Of a stretch of DNA of 47,155 nt, positions 41,399 through 47,155 are shown piece after piece. Source of the stretch: an uncultured Bacteroidales bacterium (lineage in GTDB: Bacteria > Bacteroidota > Bacteroidia > Bacteroidales > UBA3824); NCBI GenBank assembly GCA_946409405.1, contig CAMJWL010000005.1, positions 1 to 47,155 of the forward strand. Direction: 5' to 3'. Below the pieces are notes generated by a model, which did no database searches, was not told where the DNA came from, and was given only the letters and a program-made list of their open reading frames with translations. The position numbers and the translations under genes are program-made. Numbering within the stretch: the first letter of the stretch is position 1; the number at the start of each line of letters is the position of its first letter.

Positions 41399-41463
41399 TA
41401 CTTTTGCACGTTTTAAGTATGGATTTTGTGTACGGTATGCACGAAATCCATACTTAAAACGTG
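41399..41463 (+). ncRNA. Near-perfect 24-bp hairpin behind a -7 box; no ORF
   Basis: TACTTTTG (41399-41406) fits the -7 box. Immediately after it, 41407-41430 and 41440-41463 are complementary at 23 of 24 positions (one G-U in RNA) around a 9-nt loop. The 3' arm contains TTAAAACGTGAT, a 12-mer shared with the last repeat unit at 17626-17637. No ORF follows; a T-rich stretch lies at about 41499-41508. It could be a small hairpin RNA or a miniature palindromic repeat. Nothing else is visible in 41303-41504. Confidence 0.4.
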
Positions 41464-41504
41464 ATTTGGATGTTCGGTATTGTGTCGTTGAAGTCTAATT
41501 TTTG

Positions 41505-42098
41505 TTATTCCACCCGTCCTCTTTCGTCAATCCTTACCAAATCCCCCGGCTGATACACCCTTTCTGTACCGTCTGACTTCTGCACCACCCTACGCCGCGC
41601 CACTGCCGCCGCACGGAGCCGACCGCTTTCGTCAAAATAAACAAGCCGCCCCGCCATTACCGAAAACTTGAAACCGTCCTCCGTGGCAAACCTGAAATTA
41701 TCCGACGGAATCAAGTACCTCACCACGCCGTTTGGATAAAAAGCCACCTCCGTATAAGGCTGCGACATGATGGTCTGTTCCTGCAAATCCAACACAACAC
41801 TCACCGACGGCGTACCCGACACAAGAAGTCCGCGCTCGTCAAACTCCACATGATAATCCCGCGCAAACTCCCTGAACTTATTGTCGGCACACAAAATCAG
41901 GGTGTTAATCCCCAACATGCCCGACACCACGCGCCCATGCTCATCCCAAGTTACAGGCTCCTTGCTCGAAAACAATATCAACTGCCCGCACGTCCACAAG
42001 TCGGTGTCGTGTTCGATAGTTGCCACACGTTGACCCGCCGCAGTCAATCCCGCCGCAGTCAACCACATTATAATTAATATCTTAACCCAATTGCTCAT
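41505..42098 (-). CDS. Exported protein with short FDxxGRV-type repeats
   Basis: 197 aa. Signal peptide MSNWVKILIIMWLTAAGLTA. The mature part repeats a short beta-hairpin phrase: TWDEHGRVVSGML, EFDERGLLVSGT, AFYPNGVVRYL, YFDESGRLRAAAV, RIDERGRVE. This is like WG/YwqK-style repeats that report text-like beta strands in exported proteins. Seen here about five times with 30-40 residue spacing. No catalytic motif. The family is not identified; a periplasmic or surface binding role is possible. No close promoter or operon partner. Confidence 0.65.
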   Translation of the reverse strand: MSNWVKILIIMWLTAAGLTAAGQRVATIEHDTDLWTCGQLILFSSKEPVTWDEHGRVVSGMLGINTLILCADNKFREFARDYHVEFDERGLLVSGTPSVSVVLDLQEQTIMSQPYTEVAFYPNGVVRYLIPSDNFRFATEDGFKFSVMAGRLVYFDESGRLRAAAVARRRVVQKSDGTERVYQPGDLVRIDERGRVE

Positions 42099-42163
42099 AA
42101 TATCCTGTTACAAAAACACAGCAAAATTAAGAAATAAATAAAAAATATGTCGGGAATTTATAT

Positions 42164-42171
42164 TATATTTG
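42164..42171 (+). promoter_or_regulatory. -7 box of the era gene
   Basis: TATATTTG, 25 bases before the era ATG; no clear -33. Confidence 0.45.
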
Positions 42172-42195
42172 CAACGAATTTAATAAAGAAACGAA

Positions 42196-43077
42196 ATGGC
42201 CTTCAAATCAGGTTTTGTAAACATAGTGGGCAACCCCAACGTCGGCAAATCGACACTGATGAACATCCTCGTCGGTGAGCGGCTCTCTATCATCACGGCA
42301 AAGAGCCAGACCACACGGCACAGGATTATGGGCGTCGTAACCACCGACGACTACCAAATAGTATATAGCGACACCCCAGGCGTGTTGAAACCGATATACA
42401 AACTCCAAGAGAGTATGCTCAAATACTCCGAATCGGCGTTGGAAGATGCCGACGTGATTCTCTATATCACGGACGTATTGGAGACAAGAACCAAAAATAT
42501 GTTCTTCCTCGATATGGTGAAGCGACTCACGTGCCCAATTATCTTGATTATCAACAAGATAGACCTCTCCACGCAAGAGAAGGTGGACGAGATGATAGCC
42601 GAATGGAAAAACCTGATTCCCACGGCTGAGATATACCCCGTGTCGGCGATGCACAAGTTCAATACGGAGAAGATAATGGACAGGATAGTGTCGCTGCTGC
42701 CCGAAAATCCGCCTTACTTCGAGAAAGACCGCTTGACCGACAAGCCGGAAAGATTTTTCGTATCGGAGATAATCCGCGAAAACATCCTCACCCTCTACGA
42801 CAAGGAAATCCCGTATTCCGTTGAGGTCCAGGTAGAAACGTTCAAGGAAGAGGAAGACATCATCCGCATCGGCTCCGTAATCAACGTAATCCGCGATTCG
42901 CAAAAAGGCATCATCATCGGCAAGGGCGGCGCAGCCCTCAAAAAACTCGGCTCGATGGCGCGAAAGGAGATAGAGGCTTTCTTCGGCAAAAAAATCTTCC
43001 TCCAAATCTTCGTGAAAGTCTGCAAAGACTGGCGCGACAACACTGGGCGTCTCCGTGGATTTGGCTACGAAGTATAA
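42196..43077 (+). CDS. era: GTPase Era
   Basis: 293 aa. A 30S assembly GTPase that binds the 3' end of 16S rRNA. G1 GNPNVGKST, G3 DTPGVLKP, G4 NKID and the C-terminal KH domain with IIIGKGGAALKKLG and GRLRGFGYEV. All motifs and length are normal. It starts a rightward run with an exported protein and dnaN. Confidence 0.96.
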   Translation: MAFKSGFVNIVGNPNVGKSTLMNILVGERLSIITAKSQTTRHRIMGVVTTDDYQIVYSDTPGVLKPIYKLQESMLKYSESALEDADVILYITDVLETRTKNMFFLDMVKRLTCPIILIINKIDLSTQEKVDEMIAEWKNLIPTAEIYPVSAMHKFNTEKIMDRIVSLLPENPPYFEKDRLTDKPERFFVSEIIRENILTLYDKEIPYSVEVQVETFKEEEDIIRIGSVINVIRDSQKGIIIGKGGAALKKLGSMARKEIEAFFGKKIFLQIFVKVCKDWRDNTGRLRGFGYEV

Positions 43078-43109
43078 TTGACTGAAACAAACAGACTTAA
43101 CCAAACAAT

Positions 43110-43583
43110 ATGAAAATAATAACAACAATAATAACGGCAACCGCAATATCCACGGCGACAATGGCACAGACACCCGACGAAGTTACCACATGGGACGTAC
43201 TCGCCAACGGCAAGGAATACACGGTGATAGGCCCAGGCATTTGGAGCGAGGCAGATTCCGTCTACAAATTCAATAAAGTGGACTACGAACTGACCTTTTC
43301 CCTCGACGAAGATGCCGAAAAACTTACGATTGCCAAAATACAAGAAGTGCGCACCGACAATTCGCACGACGACGTAGCCGACTATCAGATACAGACCGCC
43401 CGCTCCGAATCCAAGCACGAGGTGGAGACCAACGGCGAGTACCTCGACTACCTCGGCACCATTAGCGGCAGACACGACATCGGTTTCAAAAGCCTCGAAA
43501 TCGTCAAGTACGGCAACGGCATCGGTCTCCACGACTACAACAAAAATCAAATGTGGATACTCGTATTGCCAGCACGTCAATAA
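43110..43583 (+). CDS. Exported protein of unknown function
   Basis: 157 aa. Signal peptide MKIITTIITATAISTATMAQ, cut before TPDEV. The mature part is acidic (LTFSLDEDAEKLTIAKIQEV, HEVETNGEYLDYLGTISGRH) and beta-rich, ending MWILVLPARQ. No Cys, so no lipid or disulfide. I do not recognise it. It lies 32 bp after era and 42 bp before dnaN, so it is probably co-transcribed, but no functional link is implied. Confidence 0.6.
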   Translation: MKIITTIITATAISTATMAQTPDEVTTWDVLANGKEYTVIGPGIWSEADSVYKFNKVDYELTFSLDEDAEKLTIAKIQEVRTDNSHDDVADYQIQTARSESKHEVETNGEYLDYLGTISGRHDIGFKSLEIVKYGNGIGLHDYNKNQMWILVLPARQ

Positions 43584-43625
43584 AAGAATAAAACAATAAA
43601 ACAATAGATAAAAAATACCAACCAA

Positions 43626-44756
43626 ATGAAATTCGTAATATCAAGCACCGAGTTGCTCTCACGCTTGCAGACAGTAAGCCGTGTAATCAGTAGCAAAAGC
43701 ACCATACCCGCGCTCCTGAACTTCCTCTTTGAAGTGCAGGGCGAGACGCTCACCATCACCGCAAGCGACCTTGAAACTACAATGCGCGCCCAACTCCAAC
43801 TCAACAACGTGGAGGGCGAAGGCAAGATTGCCGTAGAAGCAAAGCGTCTTACCGACATACTCAAAGAGTTCCCTGAGCAGCCCCTGATTCTCGAAGCCAA
43901 CCTGGACTCCCTCGCCGTTGACATCATCAGCGACAACGGCAAATTTAGCATCATGGGTCAGAGCGGCGACGAATACCCCACCCTCCAAGGCCTCGACGAA
44001 GCCAACACCACCACCATGACAATGCCTGGCTCGGCGTTGCTCAAAGGCATCACAAAGACCCTCTTTGCCACCGCCGACGACGACCTGCGCCCCGTAATGA
44101 ACGGCATCTCCATCATAGTAAACGACTCGTCAATCACATTTGCGGCATCCGACGCCCACAAACTCGTCCGCTTCCGCAACAACACCATTTCGTGTCCGAA
44201 GGAGGCGTCATTCATTCTGCCCAAGAAACCCGCCGACACCCTCAAAACAATCCTGCCAAAGGAATCCGGCGAAATCACAATGAAATTCGACGACAAGAAC
44301 GCACACTTCGCGCTCTCCAACTACGAGATGATATGCCGCTTGGTAGAAGGTCAATACCCCAACTACGAGGCGATAATCCCCAACAACAACCCCAACCGTC
44401 TCACTATCAACCGTCTCGACTTTCTGACAACACTCAAACGTGTATCGGTGTTTGCAAGTCAGGCAAGCAACCTCGTGAAACTCGAACTCCAACCCGACCA
44501 CGTTGTGGTATCGGCGCAGGACATCGACTTCTCCATCTCCGCTTACGAAAAAGTGAGCGCACAATACGACGGCGAATCGATGAACATCGGCTTTAAGTCG
44601 GCGTTCCTCATCCAGATACTTACAGCCATCACATCAGAAAACATCGTACTCCAAATGTCTGACCCGTCGCGCTCCGGCATCATCGTACCGCTCGAACGCG
44701 AATCTGAGGACGAAGACGAACTCATGCTTCTGATGCCGATGATGATCAACGACTAA
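43626..44756 (+). CDS. dnaN: DNA polymerase III beta sliding clamp
   Basis: 376 aa, normal. Forms the ring that tethers polymerase III and other clamp-binding enzymes to DNA. Three repeated clamp domains are recognisable, opening with MKFVISSTELLSRLQTVSRV and SKSTIPALLNFLFE; GQSGDEYPTL marks the end of domain 1, and the C-terminus reads LLMPMMIND, close to the usual M-P-M/V-R-L ending. It is away from dnaA and recF here. Confidence 0.95.
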   Translation: MKFVISSTELLSRLQTVSRVISSKSTIPALLNFLFEVQGETLTITASDLETTMRAQLQLNNVEGEGKIAVEAKRLTDILKEFPEQPLILEANLDSLAVDIISDNGKFSIMGQSGDEYPTLQGLDEANTTTMTMPGSALLKGITKTLFATADDDLRPVMNGISIIVNDSSITFAASDAHKLVRFRNNTISCPKEASFILPKKPADTLKTILPKESGEITMKFDDKNAHFALSNYEMICRLVEGQYPNYEAIIPNNNPNRLTINRLDFLTTLKRVSVFASQASNLVKLELQPDHVVVSAQDIDFSISAYEKVSAQYDGESMNIGFKSAFLIQILTAITSENIVLQMSDPSRSGIIVPLERESEDEDELMLLMPMMIND

Positions 44757-44785
44757 TTTATAATAACCCCATAAAACGTAAAGCC

Positions 44786-45151
44786 ATGAAGAAAATAATT
44801 ATTTGCGCAATACTCGTGGTGCTTCTCGTAGTAGCGGGAATCATGTATTTCAACTACTACTGGTCATTTGGCGAAGGTGTCAAGAGCGGCACACTCAACT
44901 TCGTAGTGCAAAAAGGATACATATTCAAGACCTACGAAGGCCGCATCATTCAGGCGGGACTCAAAGGCAGTGCCGGCGGCGGCATACAGATGCCCGAATT
45001 TGACTTCTCCATCGAAGACAAGCGCATCGGTGATTCTCTCATGCGCTGTACTGGCCGCGAAGTGGAACTCCACTACATCGAGTACAAAAACTCACTTCCC
45101 TGGCGCGGAATGCAAAAATACATCGTCGATAGCATAATGTCGGTGAGATAA
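44786..45151 (+). CDS. Small membrane-anchored protein conserved in Bacteroidota
   Basis: 121 aa. One N-terminal helix (ICAILVVLLVVAGIMYF, residues 5-22) and a periplasmic domain with YYWSFGEGVKSGTLNFVVQK, FKTYEGRIIQAG and MRCTGREVELHYIEYKN. Homologues in this phylum are often annotated as 6-phosphogluconate dehydrogenase, which this 121-residue protein cannot be. Next to dnaN, 29 bp away, probably same transcript. Function unknown. Confidence 0.65.
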   Translation: MKKIIICAILVVLLVVAGIMYFNYYWSFGEGVKSGTLNFVVQKGYIFKTYEGRIIQAGLKGSAGGGIQMPEFDFSIEDKRIGDSLMRCTGREVELHYIEYKNSLPWRGMQKYIVDSIMSVR

Positions 45152-45153
45152 TT

Positions 45154-45180
45154 TTGGAATGTAGGCGGCTCGCCTGCCAA
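45154..45180 (+). repeat. TGGAATGYAGGCG..GCCTGCC dispersed palindrome, copy 2
   Basis: TTGG (45154-45157) pairs with CCAA (45177-45180) and AGGCG (45163-45167) with CGCCT (45171-45175). It matches 9290-9261 (minus) except at about four positions. Confidence 0.55.
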
Positions 45181-45184
45181 AAAC

Positions 45185-45225
45185 AAAAAAGGATTGCGGA
45201 CACATCCACCGCAATCCTTTTTTTT
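45185..45225. terminator. Bidirectional terminator after the dnaN operon
   Basis: A perfect 15-bp stem (45185-45199 with 45209-45223), 9-nt loop, A-run and T-run at the ends. Confidence 0.85.
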
Positions 45226-45271
45226 AAAACAACCATATTATGAAAAAACAAATCATAAAAAACTAAACGCT

Positions 45272-45874
45272 ATGGATTACGATTTCTCACACGACAGCGA
45301 CGGACACGACACTATCAGGAAACAAAAAACAATCCTGATAACATTGATTATAATGATTGTGTCCACGCCATTTGAAATAATGTTGATGAAATATTTTGAC
45401 ATCAACGACGGAGAGCGAACAATTGCATGGCATTTTTTCTACTGTGTAGTACAATTTCTTGTACTTTTCGTGATAAACTTCACAGCCTTAGAACAGCCAC
45501 AATACCCAGACAAAAGAGATAGATTGGATGCTGTATTATCATTAATTGTGGCTGCGATAATTATTGTATTCAAAGTATGGTTTGTAAACTATCGGGTAAA
45601 TTCCTTTGAGGAACAAGCACTTTCCAATTCCAACGACACAATTGGAGTAATCACCCAAAAATATTTGACACCAAGCAAACACGGTTCACCAACATATTAT
45701 CTTTGGGCAGGGCAGTCCAACTCATTGACAAGACGGCACACCGTGCCAGAACATCTCTACAACCGCATCAACATCGGCGACACGGTAATCCTCCAAATCT
45801 CCAAAGAATACCCCCGCATCAACAAAGTCCTGATATGGAATCCTAGGAAGGACGAGATAGCGAAGTATAAATAA
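45272..45874 (+). CDS. Membrane protein of unknown function
   Basis: 200 aa from ATG 45272 (MDYDFSHDSDGHDTIRKQKT; longer upstream frames overlap the terminator). Three hydrophobic segments at about 22-42, 52-72 and 88-108, then a soluble C-terminal part (RRHTVPEHLYNRINIGDTVI, LQISKEYPRINKVLIW) that looks like a small beta domain. Codon use is A/T-rich, unlike dnaN. A tiny frame MKKQIIKN (45240-45266) precedes it and could be a leader or chance. Not recognised. It converges with the channel gene at 1 bp. Confidence 0.6.
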   Translation: MDYDFSHDSDGHDTIRKQKTILITLIIMIVSTPFEIMLMKYFDINDGERTIAWHFFYCVVQFLVLFVINFTALEQPQYPDKRDRLDAVLSLIVAAIIIVFKVWFVNYRVNSFEEQALSNSNDTIGVITQKYLTPSKHGSPTYYLWAGQSNSLTRRHTVPEHLYNRINIGDTVILQISKEYPRINKVLIWNPRKDEIAKYK

Positions 45875-45875
45875 T

Positions 45876-47155
45876 CTACTCCTCCGACAACTGCCTGCTC
45901 ATCCTTCTGTAAATCGAGAAAATCCTTGCCCTTGACACGAAGCCGAGGTACTTGTTGTTTTGATCGAGGACGGCGATATTGAACTTGTCGGAATGGCTGA
46001 ATTTTGTAACCACCGACTCCATACTCTCATCGATGCGGACGGTGTAATCGGGGCGGAAAACCAAATCGCGCACAAAAACCTTGTCATAATACTCCGGCTT
46101 GAACATAATATTGCGGATGTTGTCGAGTTTGATGATGCCGAGGAAAGTATTGTCGTCCCTATCGACCACGGCAAAAATATTGCGAGAAGTCTCCTCCACC
46201 GCCTTCACCAAAACACGCAGCGAATCGCCCGGATATACAACAGCAAAATTGCGCTCAATCAAATTGTCCAACTTCATAAAATTGATAACCTTCTTATCGA
46301 CGTGGTGAGTCATAAGTTCGTTGCGCTGAGCGAGTTGATAGGTATAGATGCTATTGGTGATAAACCTGCGAGTGACCACATACGAAATCACCGACACCAT
46401 CAATAGCGGCACAAAGAGTTTGTAACCGCCTGTTATCTCGGCGATTAGGAACACAGCCGTGAGCGGCGCGTGGAGTACGCCGCCAATAGTGCCAGCCATA
46501 CCCACGAGAGCCATATTGGCGGCATTGATGTCTTGGACGCCAAACTGCGACAATACCGAAGCCGTCAACAATCCCGTACACGCGCCCACAAACAACGACG
46601 GCATAAAGATGCCGCCCACGCCGCCAGCCGCAAATGTCAGCGCGGTGGCAACAGGCTTTATCATCAGCACTATGAATATCAGCAACGCCACGAGCCATTC
46701 GTCGTTCTTTGCCGACATAAACAAATCGTTGGAAAACAGGAAGGTTGCCTCGCTGTTGATGCAATTTTTGATGGTGCTGACGCCCTCGCCATACAGCGAC
46801 GGAAACACAAAAATCAGCACCGCCAGGCATCCGCACCCCACTGCAAACCGTCCCCACAACGACTTGACTTTCTTGAACTTGTTGGAAACCCAAATGTAAC
46901 TTTTGGTGAAATAAATGGACGAAATGGCGCACACCACGCCGAGCGCGAAATACACCGGCACGTCGCCCTCGCCCAAAGCCGTATTGCCCCTGAAAAAAAA
47001 CAGCGGCGACTCGCCCATCAGCATATACGAGATAAGCACGCCCGTGACCGACGACACCAAAAGCGGCGCAAGGCTCGCCATAGTCAAATCGAGCATAAAG
47101 ACCTCCAACACAAACACAGTGCCTGTAATCGGTGCCTTGAACATCGCCGACAACG
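45876..47155 (-). CDS. ClC-family chloride channel/antiporter with C-terminal CBS pair (5' part outside window)
   Basis: The last 426 codons or so of a ClC protein; the frame is still open at the window edge. Helices and the characteristic loop are visible: AMFKAPITGTVFVLEVF (the helix after the gating-Glu segment, which itself lies outside the window), GGVGGIFMPSLFVGACTG (the GxFxP anion-site motif), and ALVGMAGTIGGVLHAPLTAV. The C-terminal 125 residues form two CBS repeats (FAVVYPGDSLRVLVKAVEET; DYTVRIDESMESVVTKFSHS) that may bind nucleotides and gate transport. Channel versus H+/Cl- antiporter cannot be told without the missing Glu. Confidence 0.9.
   Translation of the reverse strand, partial: LSAMFKAPITGTVFVLEVFMLDLTMASLAPLLVSSVTGVLISYMLMGESPLFFFRGNTALGEGDVPVYFALGVVCAISSIYFTKSYIWVSNKFKKVKSLWGRFAVGCGCLAVLIFVFPSLYGEGVSTIKNCINSEATFLFSNDLFMSAKNDEWLVALLIFIVLMIKPVATALTFAAGGVGGIFMPSLFVGACTGLLTASVLSQFGVQDINAANMALVGMAGTIGGVLHAPLTAVFLIAEITGGYKLFVPLLMVSVISYVVTRRFITNSIYTYQLAQRNELMTHHVDKKVINFMKLDNLIERNFAVVYPGDSLRVLVKAVEETSRNIFAVVDRDDNTFLGIIKLDNIRNIMFKPEYYDKVFVRDLVFRPDYTVRIDESMESVVTKFSHSDKFNIAVLDQNNKYLGFVSRARIFSIYRRMSRQLSEE

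Noticed and set aside
45240-45266. Eight-codon frame MKKQIIKN before the membrane protein gene
   Set aside because: Too short and without regulatory codon pattern or following attenuator; likely chance.

Overview
This window looks like chromosomal DNA of a member of the Bacteroidota, most likely an uncultured gut- or rumen-type Bacteroidales. The support is: the Bacteroidota -33 TTTG / -7 TAnnTTTG promoter recurs upstream of genes (lysS, rpsP, ilvC, nif3, the MNT gene and others). Several proteins are types I associate with this phylum (DUF4290, bS16 with an Ala/Lys-rich tail, lysyl-tRNA synthetase with a C-terminal extension, MurA with Asp at the catalytic Cys position, AAA-ATPase/PD-(D/E)XK proteins). 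Shine-Dalgarno sequences are mostly weak. There is no prophage, plasmid or CRISPR locus, and no complete insertion sequence.

Layout. 1-3460: a rhomboid protease, an AAA-ATPase/PD-(D/E)XK protein, and the wreck of an O-acylation module (an MBOAT fragment joined to an SGNH-type fragment). 3461-10808: a minus-strand housekeeping block read as tRNA-Leu(UAG), trigger factor, two ClpP paralogues, UvrD/PcrA helicase, DUF4290, MurA. 10954-14602: an envelope protein of unknown function and a stand-alone elongation factor G. 14603-17412: palindromic repeats, a 26-codon ATPase stub, a possible structured RNA, and three exported proteins. 17413-21386: a DUF4143 ATPase preceded by four tandem 33-34 bp repeats, an aldo-keto reductase, and a DUF819 membrane protein. 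21560-25804: Nif3, a coiled-coil zinc-ribbon protein, a lipoprotein, an orphan ECF sigma factor and an ROK sugar kinase. 25850-28753: two tandem membrane-anchored DUF2135 paralogues. 28866-34451: a short ParE-like protein, an exported GH24 lysozyme, two soluble histidine kinases and guanylate kinase. 34616-42098: a three-domain BRO-N/RhuM/PLD-like protein, lysS, rpsP-rimM-GNAT, ilvC, a MNT/HEPN toxin-antitoxin pair and a secreted repeat protein. 42196-47155: era, an exported protein, dnaN, two small membrane proteins and the 3' part of a ClC channel gene.

How the genes work together. The core block combines protein folding and proteolysis (trigger factor, ClpP1, ClpP2), DNA repair (UvrD/PcrA) and wall precursor synthesis (MurA). 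The rpsP-rimM pair couples bS16 to 30S maturation, and Era also acts on the 30S. Accessory functions are scattered singly between these: two ATPases and one ATPase stub, toxin-antitoxin material, an antirepressor-like fusion, and orphan kinases without response regulators.

The less-explained signals are: several families of short intergenic palindromes, some of which recur in the window and double as terminators; tandem promoter-like repeats in front of the DUF4143 ATPase; a 24-bp near-perfect hairpin sharing a 12-mer with those repeats; and the tandem DUF2135 anchors. All functional calls rest on reading motifs by eye. No database search was run.
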